From Mucilaginibacter arboris (GTDB taxonomy: Bacteria; Bacteroidota; Bacteroidia; Sphingobacteriales; Sphingobacteriaceae), in contig NZ_WPIK01000005.1 of NCBI RefSeq assembly GCF_009754915.1, forward strand, positions 224,624-288,623: a DNA stretch of 64,000 nt, in the 5' to 3' direction. Both the position numbers and the translations under genes were made by a program. The notes under the pieces are model-generated. The model was not told the origin of the DNA. It did no database searches and worked only from the letters and a program-made list of their open reading frames with translations. Shown piece after piece: positions 44,244-53,440 of this stretch; within the stretch, counting starts at the first letter, position 1, and the number at the start of each line of letters is the position of its first letter.

Positions 44244-44642
44244 ATGATAAGAAAACGATTGGTTGGGTCTGCCAAACCGTTAAAACAGGAAATCCATCTT
44301 AATATTAAGCGAGGAACGGCTCGTGGTGTATTCTCCATCGCTTATTTTGAAGATCACGGGCACCAAATTGCTTATCTGCCTGCGCTTAATCTAACTTCAT
44401 ACGGAAATAATAAACATGAGGCCATTCAAATGCTGGATGAGGTGGTAGATGATTACTTAGATGGCCTGTTTTCACTTCCGGAACCACAAGTTGTTTCAGA
44501 GTTACAAAAGTTAGGATGGAAAAGAGATCCGATTTTTAACAAGGATTTTACAGCAGATGCACACATCGATAGAGAAGGTATTTTAAGAAATTTTAATCTT
44601 CCGGCAGAAACTGAGATAGAACAGCAACTAATGTCTGTGTAA
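44244..44642 (+). CDS. HicB-like antitoxin candidate
   Basis: 132 residues. The middle, 'FSIAYFEDHGHQIAYLPALNLTSYGNNKHEAIQMLDEVVDDYL' (about 32-75), has the HicB pattern of an edge strand ending in an acidic, helical segment. The stop is immediately followed by the ATG of the next gene. The N-terminus is Lys-rich. HicB antitoxins bind HicA toxins and repress their own operon. I judge the family by fold-pattern, not by a decisive motif. Confidence 0.55.
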   Translation: MIRKRLVGSAKPLKQEIHLNIKRGTARGVFSIAYFEDHGHQIAYLPALNLTSYGNNKHEAIQMLDEVVDDYLDGLFSLPEPQVVSELQKLGWKRDPIFNKDFTADAHIDREGILRNFNLPAETEIEQQLMSV

Positions 44643-44966
44643 ATGGGAAATGATCGTCCGGTCAGAGTTTCCTGTTGGGTTAAATTTTTAGAGAGTAAAG
44701 GATGCAAACCTAAAAGCATCAACTCTTTCCATCATAAGTGGAAGTGCCCGGGTTGTTTTCAGTCGATAATATTTTGGGGCGATAAAAAGGAAATCCCCTT
44801 TGCGCATATTAAAACAAACTTATCGACAATGAAGGTGGACAAGCAAGATTTTTTTAAATGGATAGCTGAAAATTGTTATATAAAGTCCATTAGAAATTTA
44901 CAATTAACTTTTGGAATCTTAAGTATTTTTAACTGTAACCTATTGAGGGAAAACTATTTTAATTGA
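44643..44966 (+). CDS. HicA-like toxin candidate
   Basis: 107 residues, start directly abutting the stop of the HicB-like gene. 'VSCWVKFLESKGCKPKSINSFHHKWKCPGC' and 'IPFAHIKTNLSTMKVDKQDFFKWI' resemble the HicA dsRBD-like fold, in which a His after a Ser/Phe is catalytic (here His-His). The extra Cys-Pro-Gly-Cys is not usual for HicA. The C-terminal 28 residues look like non-conserved read-through. Confidence 0.5.
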   Translation: MGNDRPVRVSCWVKFLESKGCKPKSINSFHHKWKCPGCFQSIIFWGDKKEIPFAHIKTNLSTMKVDKQDFFKWIAENCYIKSIRNLQLTFGILSIFNCNLLRENYFN

Positions 44967-45033
44967 AAAAATATATTAGACTTTATATAAAAAAAGCTCG
45001 ATGCCTTCTTTATCAATCCAATCTCAGAAAACC

Positions 45034-46077
45034 TTAAACCACTTTTTCCACACCAATTTCTTTTCTGATAACCGGCGCTACTTTCGTTCCGAACAATTCA
45101 ATCGCTTTTAAAACTTTAACGTGAGGTGTAAAACCAGTAACCAGCTGCGCTAAAAAACGGGTATTGTGAAACAGCTCATATTGGGCCATTATTTTATCAA
45201 TAGCTAATTGTACGTTTCCAACTACTAAAGGGCCGTCGTTCCGCAAATATTCAAATTGCGCCCGGTTCATCGGCGACCAGCCTCTGTCTTTTCCAACCCG
45301 GTTCATTAGTGCTTCGTAAGATGGGTAGAACTCATCAGCAGCCTGCCGGGCATCTTCCGCAACATAAAACTGAGAACTAATGGCCAATGGCAGTTTACTT
45401 ACCTCATGTCCGGCTTTTTCTGCTGATTCCCGGTATAAATTTACAAAAGGCACAAACTGCCCGGGCGCGCTTCCTAAAATAGCAATTGCCAAAGGAAGGT
45501 TAAGCCGGCCGGCACGAACTGCAGAAGCCGGCGTACCGCCAACCGCCAGCCAGATTGGAATAGCAGGCTGAATAGGCCGCGGATAAATAGCCTGGTTAGT
45601 TAAAGGCGCGCGGAATTTCCCTTTCCAGGTAATTACTTCCTGCTTGTTTATTTGGAGGAGCAAGTCGAGTTTTTCAGAAAAAAGTGCGTCGTAATCGTTC
45701 AGGTTATAACCAAACAAAGGAAAAGATTCGATAAAAGAACCGCGGCCGGCCATCATTTCTGCACGTCCGTTGGATATTAAATCAATGGTTGCCAGGTTTT
45801 GAAATACACGCACCGGATCAGCAGAACTCAAAACGATTACAGAACTGGATAATTTGATATTTTTGGTGATGGCAGCCGCAGCCGACATCATAATTTCGGG
45901 AGCAGAGATCACAAAATCCGGACGGTGGTGTTCGCCAAAAGCAAATACATCAAGTCCGACTTCATCGGCCAGCTTTACTTCTTCCAATAATTGCTGTACC
46001 CGCTGATGTGCGTGTACGGCTTTTCCTGCTACACCATCCGGTGTTACTTCTCCAAATGTACTGATACCTAATTCCAT
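45034..46077 (-). CDS. LLM class flavin-dependent oxidoreductase
   Basis: 347 residues from the ATG at 46077 (MELGISTFGEVTPD). An earlier in-frame GTG at 46113 lies inside a dispersed-repeat core, so the longer version is rejected. The luciferase-like TIM-barrel pattern is clear: 'EVGLDVFAFGEHHRPDFVISAPEIMMSAAAA', 'ATIDLISNGRAEMMAGRGSF', 'FSEKLDLLL'. Enzymes of this class use reduced flavin to oxidise small molecules. The substrate is unknown. Confidence 0.9.
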   Translation of the reverse strand: MELGISTFGEVTPDGVAGKAVHAHQRVQQLLEEVKLADEVGLDVFAFGEHHRPDFVISAPEIMMSAAAAITKNIKLSSSVIVLSSADPVRVFQNLATIDLISNGRAEMMAGRGSFIESFPLFGYNLNDYDALFSEKLDLLLQINKQEVITWKGKFRAPLTNQAIYPRPIQPAIPIWLAVGGTPASAVRAGRLNLPLAIAILGSAPGQFVPFVNLYRESAEKAGHEVSKLPLAISSQFYVAEDARQAADEFYPSYEALMNRVGKDRGWSPMNRAQFEYLRNDGPLVVGNVQLAIDKIMAQYELFHNTRFLAQLVTGFTPHVKVLKAIELFGTKVAPVIRKEIGVEKVV

Positions 46078-46095
46078 GGTTTGGGCCCGCTTTTT

Positions 46096-46185
46096 CGTTA
46101 CTTCTTTTATCACCTAAAAAGCAATAACTTTTCTTTTTGTGTTGAGGTGAATTACAAACACATAAATTATATGCCTAAAAGAAGC
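46096..46185. repeat. Dispersed-repeat inverted pair next to the LLM start
   Basis: Forward core ACTTCTTTTATCACC from about 46101 and reverse core CTAAAAGAAGCAT ending near 46185, about 60 bp apart. The forward core abuts the LLM coding start. The rest of the gap to 46525 shows no gene and no clear promoter. Confidence 0.6.
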
Positions 46186-46525
46186 ATTAACTATTTGAGA
46201 TAAAGTTCAGGATAGGACCAGGCGGTTAAAAAACAGCTGCTTATTTTAGCCACTACAACTAATATAAAACTAACGAAACCGATATTGAAAGGGCCAGGGA
46301 TTAACCTGCTAAAAAGAGTATAGGAGTTTGGCCCCCTTCGATTATACTGGATCAAGGAGCTTCTTTAGTTACATACATTTGGATAAATAATTCAAGATTA
46401 GTTATAGAAATATATCTAACCTGCCACAAATTTTTTACAGCTACAGCAATAAATAAACATTTTGTGTTTGTAATAAATATTATAAATTGCATCAAAAACC
46501 CTAAGCGTTTTCAGAAAAACAATAA

Positions 46526-47713
46526 GTGGACAATTTTCAAGCTAAGATCCAGGAAGAGGTAAGCGCCATCAACCGTATTCCGATAATCGATAATATCCTT
46601 GAAGTTATTTGTCGTACCACCGGCATGGGCTTTGCTGCCATAGCCAAGGTAACAGATGAACGGTGGATTGCGTGTGCGGTACGGGATGAAATACAATTCG
46701 GAATGGAGCCGGGAGGTGAGTTAAAGATTGAAACCACTATCTGCCGCGATGTACGGCAAAGCGGAGAAATGGTTGTTATAAATCATGTGAGCGAAGATGA
46801 CGCCTTTGCCTCTCATCCAACACCTGCGCTGTATGGCTTTCAAAGTTATATTTCGGTACCGATTATCCGTAAGGATGGCGTTTTTTTTGGTACGCTTTGC
46901 GCTATCGACCCTAAACCTGCCCATTTAAAAAACCAAGCAACAATCAGCATGTTCAAGCTGTTTGCCGATCTGATTGCTTTTCACCTGCAATCAATCGAAC
47001 AACTTGCCCTTGCAGAGTCAACGCTTTTAGAAGAACGTGAAACGGCCGAATTACGGGAGCAGTTTATTGCGATATTAGGCCATGACCTACGTAACCCGGT
47101 TGGTGCGGTAACCAATAGTGCCCAACTGTTGCTTCGGACGATACCTTTAAATGAACGCGGGATTCGCCTGGTCAACATTATCCAGGATTCAGGTTACCGA
47201 ATGGCCGGCCTGATTGAAAATATTATGGATTTTGCCCGTGGCCGTTTAGGGGGAGGCTTAGTTTTAAGCCAATCGGTAAATGAACAGTTAGAAAAAACAC
47301 TGAACCAGGTAATTACCGAGTTGCAGGTGATCTGGCCAGACCATATTATTGAAACAGACTTTGATTTAAAAACACCTGTATTTTGCGATAGCAAACGTAT
47401 TGCACAGCTTTTTTCTAATATTTTAGGCAATGCGCTAACTTATGGTAAAGCCGGTAAACCTGTTCTGGTTGAGGCAAAAAGCGATGATAACGAGTTTACT
47501 TTAAGCGTTATTAACTCCTGTAATAAAATTCCTGCCGCTGTAATTGAGCGCCTCTTTCAACCCTTCTCCCGTGGAGAAGTTAAACCAAACCAGCAGGGCT
47601 TAGGGCTTGGCCTGTACATAGCTGCTGAAATTTCGCGCGCCCACGGTGGTACGCTTAATGTTATTTCTGCGGAACAAGAAACCTGCTTTACCTTAAAGAT
47701 ACCTCAGGATTAA
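46526..47713 (+). CDS. GAF domain sensor histidine kinase
   Basis: 395 residues, with GTG start at 46526. A GAF domain spans about 20-160 ('IDNILEVICRTTGMGFAAIAKV', 'SYISVPIIRKDGVFFGTLCAID'). The HisKA region has phospho-acceptor His186 in 'ILGHDLRNPVGAV', then the HATPase domain with N-box 'FSNILGNALTYG' and G-box 'GLGLGLYIAAEIS'. There is no membrane segment, so it is a soluble sensor of an intracellular small molecule or redox state. No response regulator is adjacent. Confidence 0.94.
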   Translation: MDNFQAKIQEEVSAINRIPIIDNILEVICRTTGMGFAAIAKVTDERWIACAVRDEIQFGMEPGGELKIETTICRDVRQSGEMVVINHVSEDDAFASHPTPALYGFQSYISVPIIRKDGVFFGTLCAIDPKPAHLKNQATISMFKLFADLIAFHLQSIEQLALAESTLLEERETAELREQFIAILGHDLRNPVGAVTNSAQLLLRTIPLNERGIRLVNIIQDSGYRMAGLIENIMDFARGRLGGGLVLSQSVNEQLEKTLNQVITELQVIWPDHIIETDFDLKTPVFCDSKRIAQLFSNILGNALTYGKAGKPVLVEAKSDDNEFTLSVINSCNKIPAAVIERLFQPFSRGEVKPNQQGLGLGLYIAAEISRAHGGTLNVISAEQETCFTLKIPQD

Positions 47714-47773
47714 GGTTGAAATAAATTATTTATTGCGCTTAAAGGTTGTTTAAACTTATCAACCAGATTTTAT

Positions 47774-48220
47774 GATGCTTCTTTTACACCTGTAATTTTT
47801 GCTTCTGCCTTTTTTACGGCCTGATCGCTCTAATAAATAATTTGACGATTTTTTAGCCGATAAAAGAAGTATCGAAAATTAAACGCATTCAATTTGTTTT
47901 TGATTTGAATTTTTTCAACCTAAAGTCCTTTAATCCATTTGGTTATCATAGCCAGTCCTTTAATTTTTACTAAATTGCTGTTGCGATAACTATTGATGAA
48001 TTTTCTACAAGAATATCTGTTTCAAATCTTTTTGATACACCTTTGCCCCGCATTATTGTAAAAACAGATCAACCTAAAACAAAATAGTTGCAATTTTTTA
48101 CCTGGTAAAAGAAGTGTTATAGATATCAGCAATACTTCTTTTATGCCTGTATTTTTCGCTTTTGTTTTTAGAGGACAGAAAAAGCAGTGCCCCTCTATTT
48201 TTAGGTGATAAAAGAAGCAT
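47774..48220. repeat. Dispersed-repeat element G (five cores)
   Basis: Forward core (about 47774), reverse core (about 47859-47872), reverse core (about 48101-48115), forward core (about 48132), and reverse core (about 48203-48220). At its right end, CAAAATATATTGAA follows the last core as in element J. The first and last pairs can form hairpins. The 539-base gap between the GAF kinase and the hybrid kinase has no gene. Confidence 0.7.
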
Positions 48221-48252
48221 CCAAAATATATTGAACAGGAGTTAAATGGTTT

Positions 48253-51200
48253 TTAATAAACCGGTTTATCTGATACCTGGTTTTCTGTTAATTTTACAAA
48301 AGCCCATTTTTCCAGTTTTTCAACCAGCTCATCTGTTTTAACCGGTTTTCCAATGTAATCGTTCATTCCGGCGTTTAAACATTCTTCCCGGTCGCCTTGC
48401 ATGGTATTAGCTGTAAGGGCAATAATAATGGGTTGTTTTTCCATGGTTGCCCGAATAATACGCGTAGCTTCCAGTCCGTCCATTTCCGGCATTTGCATAT
48501 CCATTAAAACCAAATCAAAAAACTTTTTACTTAAAGTTTCAACGGCTTCCTTTCCATTGTTTACCACCCCGGCCTGGTAACCTAATTTTTTCAGCATCTG
48601 ATTGATAACATGCTGGTTGATCAGGTTATCTTCGGCAACAAGTATCTGCATAGGGTACTTATCAGAAAAATTGGATTTTAACTTTTCCTGGATAATTGTT
48701 TTTTCTACAGGGAAACTACCTTTATGCAGCAGTCCGTCCAGGATATATCTGCTTAACACATGCTGTTTAATGGGTTTAGTTAGTACCGAAGTAAAAAGCT
48801 GTTTTTTATTCTTGTTATTTTCATCACCCATAGAACTAAGCAGGATGATTGGAATATCCGGATAAGTTTGTTTAATCGTTTCTGATAATTGAAAACCGTC
48901 CATTTCTGGCATTTGTGCATCCGTTATAATCAGGTCTGGTAAATTATTTTTTGATAATAAGGCTAATGCTTCTTCTCCTGATCTGGCAAGAACAGGGCGA
49001 AGCTTCCAGTTTTCTAACTGCAGTTGCAGTATAAGCCTGTTGGTTTGGTTATCATCTATTACCAATACCTTTTTGCCTTCCTGGCCAGACATGTCATACT
49101 GTTTATAGGCTTCCAGCACCTTGTTGCCAACAGCAGCCTTTATTGTGAATGAAAAAGTAGAACCTTTTCCAACCTGGCTTTCAACCTGGATATTGCCATG
49201 CATCAGTTTAACCAGCTTTTCAGAAATCACCAGCCCTAAACCTGTTCCGCCATATTTTCTGGTAGTGGAAGAATCTATTTGCGAAAACGCTTTAAACAAC
49301 CGTTCCAGTTTATCTTCTGGTATCCCTATGCCTGTATCCTTAATGTCAAACTGTAATTTTACATTACCGTCCGGATCCAGGTTTAACAACTTTATACCTA
49401 AAAAAACTTCTCCTTTCGAGGTAAATTTAATGGCATTATTAATCAGGTTGGTTAAAATTTGTTGTAAACGCAGTTTATCGCCCACAATTTGCAAAGGAAC
49501 ATTATCCTGTATCTGATATACAATTTCTATCCCGGTTTCTGCCACACGTGTACTAAATATATCCAGTACGTCTTCAACACAGCTTCTCAGGTTAAAATCT
49601 TCTGTTTCCAGTTCCATATTGCCCGACTCAATTTTAGAGAAATCTAAAATATCGTTAATAACATTGAGCAAACTTTCGCCACAGGCAATAATCGTTTCCG
49701 TGTACATCCTTTGCTGGCTGTTTAAAGGCGTTTCTGCAAGCAGGGAAGACATACCAACAACACCGTTCATTGGTGTCCGGATTTCGTGGCTCATTGTAGC
49801 TAAAAATATACTTTTTGCCTGATTTGCCCTTTCAGCTTCCATTCGTGCATGTTCGGCTTCTGTACGTGCCTTTTGTTCGTAAGCACGCTGCTGGACTAAT
49901 TCTTTGTTCAGCCCCAGGAGGTCTTCTGCTTGTTTTTTTACTTCCTGCGTACGTTCAATTACCTGTTTTTCTAACGCACTTTTTTGAGCTTCAACCCTGC
50001 GCATCCTGCTTTGATAAACGATATAGATAATGGCAGCAACAAAACCCAGTATCAAAACTCTAAACCACCAAGTTTCCCAAAACGGCGGCAGAACAATAAT
50101 TTTTAACGATGTGCCCTTTTTATTCCACAAACCATCATTGTTAGCAGCTTTTACCCTAAAAATATAGGTGCCTGGGTCCAGGTTGGTATAAGTAGCCTTA
50201 TGTTCGGTGCCCACGTAGTTCCAGCCTTTATCAAAGCCTTCCATCATGTAGGCATATTGGTTTTTTTCGGGAAAGGTATAATCTAATGCAGCAAATTCAA
50301 AAGTTAAAACGCTTTGCAGGTAACTAAGCTTGATTTCTTTTGTATCGGTGATAGACCGGGTTAGCGGAGAATTTTTTGCACCAACCGAAACAGATTTATT
50401 GAACAACTGGAAATCTGTAATCAGCACTTTTGGAATATTGTAGTTCTGCTTAATGCCTACAGGGTTAATTACATTAAAGCCTTTTATTCCTCCAAAATAA
50501 ATATTGCCTGTGCTGCTGCGAAAGCCGGACCGTAAAACAAATTCAGAACTTTGCAACCCGTTATATTGACTATAATTTTTAAAGCTATGTTTTTTAGGGT
50601 CAAACCTGTTGATACCATTGTTGGTGCTTACCCATATAAAGCCCTGCCCATCTTCTACAATGCTGTTAATTACATTATTGCTTAATCCGTTATTTATAGT
50701 ATAAGAGGTAAACTTTTTTTGCCTGGCATTCCAAAGGTTTAAACCTCCGCCCATTGTACCTACCCAAACATTGCCTTTACTATCCGGCTCAATACAATAA
50801 ACAATGTTATTTGATAAATTACTGTTTGCTTTGTTTAGGCGGGTAAAAGTTTTAGTGGCCGGGTTAAAAACATTTATCCCGCGATCATAAGTACCTACCC
50901 AGATATTCTTTTGCCTGTCTTCATAAAAAGCACGGATAACATTGCCAGTTAAAGCATACGGATCATCAGGATGCCGGGTATTTTCCTGATAACGGATAAT
51001 TTTATTAGTGGTGGGGTCAAGTACGTTTACGCCTCCTTCATTGGTAGCAATCCATAAATTGCCCGTATGGTCTTCCATTAAAGCATAAATATGGCCGTCA
51101 CTTAAATGATCTTCACCCTCTCCTTTTGTAAAATGCTTAAAAGTGTTTTTTTCCGGGTCGAAATAGTCCAACCCGCCACCATAAGTACCTAACCAAAACC

Positions 51201-52512
51201 TGTTGCTGCTTTTGTTTTTCAAAATGCTAAGTACCGTATTGTTAGAAAGGCTGTTGGCATTTGCAGCATTGTGCTTGTAGTGTTTAAAAACACCTGTTTG
51301 TGGATTAAACAAGTTAAGCCCGCCACCATCTGTACCTATCCAAATATTGCCGTTGCTACTTTCTCCAAACGAAGTAACAATCGGTGCACTTAATCCCAGG
51401 TTATCAGTTTCTTTGCTGCGGTAAACATCAAACAAGGGTATATTTTCGTCGTATTTGTTTACGCCTCCCGAAAAAGTAGATACCCAAAGAATACCTTCAT
51501 TATCTAATAAAACAGCACGTATAGATTTACCTGCCAAACTGTTTCCATTATCAGAATTATTACGAAAAACGGTAAACATCTTATTCCGTACATCAAAATA
51601 ATCCAACCCATCTTCCGTCCCGATCCATAGCGAGCCATTCTTGCCTGCTGAGAGCGAAAAAATAGTATTGCTGCTGATACTGTTTGAATTTTTAGGATTG
51701 GTTTTATAAGCAAAAAAAGTATGCTTGTTATAATTATATTCATTTAAGCCACCTTCGTCGGTACCTATCCACAAATTGCCCGTTTCATCTTGCGCAATCG
51801 CCCTGATATGATTATCGGTGAGGGATTCCTGGTTGTTCTTTTGCTGAAAAAATTTAATAAACTGGTTTTTTTTGCGGTCGTACAGGTTCAAGCCGTTATT
51901 AGTACCTATCCAAAGGTTATGCTGATGGTCTTCAAAAATAGCAGTGATTGCATTACTGCTTAAACTATCGGGGTTTGCTGGGTTAGCTTTGTATTGTTTA
52001 AACTCATTTCTATTAGAATTAAATAAATTAAGGCCCTGATAAGTACCAATCCACAAATTGCCCAGGTAATCCTGGTTAATACTGGTTATTGCATCGCTGC
52101 TTATAGAACCGTTGCTTCCCGTAGGATGATAATTGGTGAAAGAATCGTTACTTCTGTCGTATTTACTTAAGCCTCCATTTGTAGCTACCCACAAAACACC
52201 TTGCTTGTCCTCAAATAAAGACGTTATCCTATTGGCACATAAACTGTGTGGATTGTTGGGGCTATTGCGGTAAAAATTGAAACGATAGCCATCATAACGG
52301 TTCAGGCCATCTTCTGTTCCAAACCACATAAAGCCATACTTATCTTTAAGGATGCACTGCACGGTACTTTGCGACAGGCCATTATCTGTAGTTAGGTGCG
52401 TAAACTTTACTTTTTGCTGGGCATTTCCATATAAACTACTTAATATAACCAGGCTTAAAACAATACCGGCTTTAAAATTTCTTAAATAAGGGTTTACTAA
52501 CCTCTTTATCAT
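48253..52512 (-). CDS. Hybrid sensor kinase with propeller, Y_Y_Y, HisKA, HATPase and two receiver domains
   Basis: 1419 residues. A signal peptide (about 1-31) is followed by 14 or so propeller repeats (about 35-690; repeated 'LWIGTxxGLNxYD' motif), a Y_Y_Y domain (about 725-800), one membrane segment (about 815-832), a coiled coil, HisKA with His909 ('ATMSHEIRTPMNG'), HATPase, and two receiver domains with Asp1198 and Asp1338. This is like the hybrid two-component systems that control polysaccharide utilisation, but it lacks the C-terminal AraC-type DNA-binding domain. It must therefore hand phosphate to a separate output protein. No polysaccharide utilisation genes lie beside it. Confidence 0.95.
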   Translation of the reverse strand: MIKRLVNPYLRNFKAGIVLSLVILSSLYGNAQQKVKFTHLTTDNGLSQSTVQCILKDKYGFMWFGTEDGLNRYDGYRFNFYRNSPNNPHSLCANRITSLFEDKQGVLWVATNGGLSKYDRSNDSFTNYHPTGSNGSISSDAITSINQDYLGNLWIGTYQGLNLFNSNRNEFKQYKANPANPDSLSSNAITAIFEDHQHNLWIGTNNGLNLYDRKKNQFIKFFQQKNNQESLTDNHIRAIAQDETGNLWIGTDEGGLNEYNYNKHTFFAYKTNPKNSNSISSNTIFSLSAGKNGSLWIGTEDGLDYFDVRNKMFTVFRNNSDNGNSLAGKSIRAVLLDNEGILWVSTFSGGVNKYDENIPLFDVYRSKETDNLGLSAPIVTSFGESSNGNIWIGTDGGGLNLFNPQTGVFKHYKHNAANANSLSNNTVLSILKNKSSNRFWLGTYGGGLDYFDPEKNTFKHFTKGEGEDHLSDGHIYALMEDHTGNLWIATNEGGVNVLDPTTNKIIRYQENTRHPDDPYALTGNVIRAFYEDRQKNIWVGTYDRGINVFNPATKTFTRLNKANSNLSNNIVYCIEPDSKGNVWVGTMGGGLNLWNARQKKFTSYTINNGLSNNVINSIVEDGQGFIWVSTNNGINRFDPKKHSFKNYSQYNGLQSSEFVLRSGFRSSTGNIYFGGIKGFNVINPVGIKQNYNIPKVLITDFQLFNKSVSVGAKNSPLTRSITDTKEIKLSYLQSVLTFEFAALDYTFPEKNQYAYMMEGFDKGWNYVGTEHKATYTNLDPGTYIFRVKAANNDGLWNKKGTSLKIIVLPPFWETWWFRVLILGFVAAIIYIVYQSRMRRVEAQKSALEKQVIERTQEVKKQAEDLLGLNKELVQQRAYEQKARTEAEHARMEAERANQAKSIFLATMSHEIRTPMNGVVGMSSLLAETPLNSQQRMYTETIIACGESLLNVINDILDFSKIESGNMELETEDFNLRSCVEDVLDIFSTRVAETGIEIVYQIQDNVPLQIVGDKLRLQQILTNLINNAIKFTSKGEVFLGIKLLNLDPDGNVKLQFDIKDTGIGIPEDKLERLFKAFSQIDSSTTRKYGGTGLGLVISEKLVKLMHGNIQVESQVGKGSTFSFTIKAAVGNKVLEAYKQYDMSGQEGKKVLVIDDNQTNRLILQLQLENWKLRPVLARSGEEALALLSKNNLPDLIITDAQMPEMDGFQLSETIKQTYPDIPIILLSSMGDENNKNKKQLFTSVLTKPIKQHVLSRYILDGLLHKGSFPVEKTIIQEKLKSNFSDKYPMQILVAEDNLINQHVINQMLKKLGYQAGVVNNGKEAVETLSKKFFDLVLMDMQMPEMDGLEATRIIRATMEKQPIIIALTANTMQGDREECLNAGMNDYIGKPVKTDELVEKLEKWAFVKLTENQVSDKPVY

Positions 52513-52657
52513 ATTTTAGGGGTAACTATTATAGGGTTCGGATTTTAAAAACAAGCAGTGGGGTGATTAACAATAACAGTTTAATGGTTTGATAACAAGA
52601 AACTTATACTTAAACCATTTAAAAAGGTTACAAAGCCGGAAGGCGCGTTAAGCAGGC

Positions 52658-52773
52658 GTGTTTAAATTTATATCAGCGTTATCAGGATGCTTCTTTTATG
52701 CCTGTTTTTTTATCAGGCCACAATAATCGTTGAACCTTTTTTAGGTGATAAAAGAAGCATGAAATTTAAACAC
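52658..52773. mobile_element. MITE-like element, 116 bp, with 12-bp terminal inverted repeats
   Basis: Left GTGTTTAAATTT (52658-52669) and right AAATTTAAACAC (52762-52773) are perfect complements. Inside are a forward core (about 52687) and a reverse core (to 52760). The layout, outer TTTAAA-containing ends and inner ATGCTTCTTTTA cores, repeats that of element K. Confidence 0.75.
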
Positions 52774-52847
52774 AAGCTGTACTAAATCCTGATAGCTGGT
52801 TTTTAAAGCAGCAAGGGCAGCTTAAACCTATCTTAGAAAAAAATCCT

Positions 52848-52892
52848 GATGCTTCTTTTACCGCCTAAAAATCTGCACTGAAAAAAGAAGCA
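52848..52892. repeat. Short dispersed-repeat inverted pair
   Basis: Forward core ATGCTTCTTTTACC and a reverse partner AAAAAAGAAGCAG lie only about 20 bp apart. Confidence 0.55.
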
Positions 52893-52999
52893 GCCATTAA
52901 ATTGATTATGCTTAAGCTTTTTAAAAAGATGAGCTTTTTAAAGTACTATCGCTAAAAAAACACCAATCAGTTTTTATCATGAAAATAGCTACCTATAAT

Positions 53000-53233
53000 G
53001 AAGTTGTTTAAACTTTCAAGGCCTGTTTAAGTTTGTACAGACCCTTCGGATATGCTTAGGATTGATGTGCCCGGGCTTGGTGCGCATGCTTCTTTTACCG
53101 GGTAAAATTGGTGTTTACATTTAATCACTAAAGACCTATAAGGTTTTGAAAACCTTATAGGTCTTTAGTGAATGGTTAACATTTTTTAGCTGATAAAAGA
53201 AGCATCGGCCAGAAAAAAAGTTTAAACAACTTC
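53000..53233. mobile_element. MITE-like element H, 234 bp, with 17-bp perfect terminal inverted repeats
   Basis: Left GAAGTTGTTTAAACTTT (53000-53016) and right AAAGTTTAAACAACTTC (53217-53233) are perfect complements. Between them are a forward core (about 53092), palindrome (53126-53170) and reverse core (about 53191-53205). It has no coding capacity. AAT flanks both ends and may be a 3-bp target duplication. It has the same length class as element B (232 bp). The rest of the 52513-53440 gap has no gene. Confidence 0.8.
53126..53170. repeat. Nested palindrome, perfect 45 bp
   Basis: CACTAAAGACCTATAAGG / CCTTATAGGTCTTTAGTG around TTTTGAAAA, inside element H. Confidence 0.9.
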
Positions 53234-53440
53234 AATATTAGGCGTGCTAAATGTTGCCAGAAAATCGATGAAGTTTTATTTTATGAGAAATGGAGGCAGA
53301 GCGGGCAGTTTTATAAAGGCTGAAGATTCTGTAAGAACCCCTCCAACAAGTACTGGCAAAGGCTGATTATCATTTTTGAATTAAACGATGTAGCAAAAAA
53401 CCAATCCAACCGTTTATCAAACTTAGTTGTTTAATTAAAC

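Noticed and set aside
53256..53400. Possible gene fragment before the J-like gene
   Set aside because: Short frames with stops and no recognisable motif; not supported.
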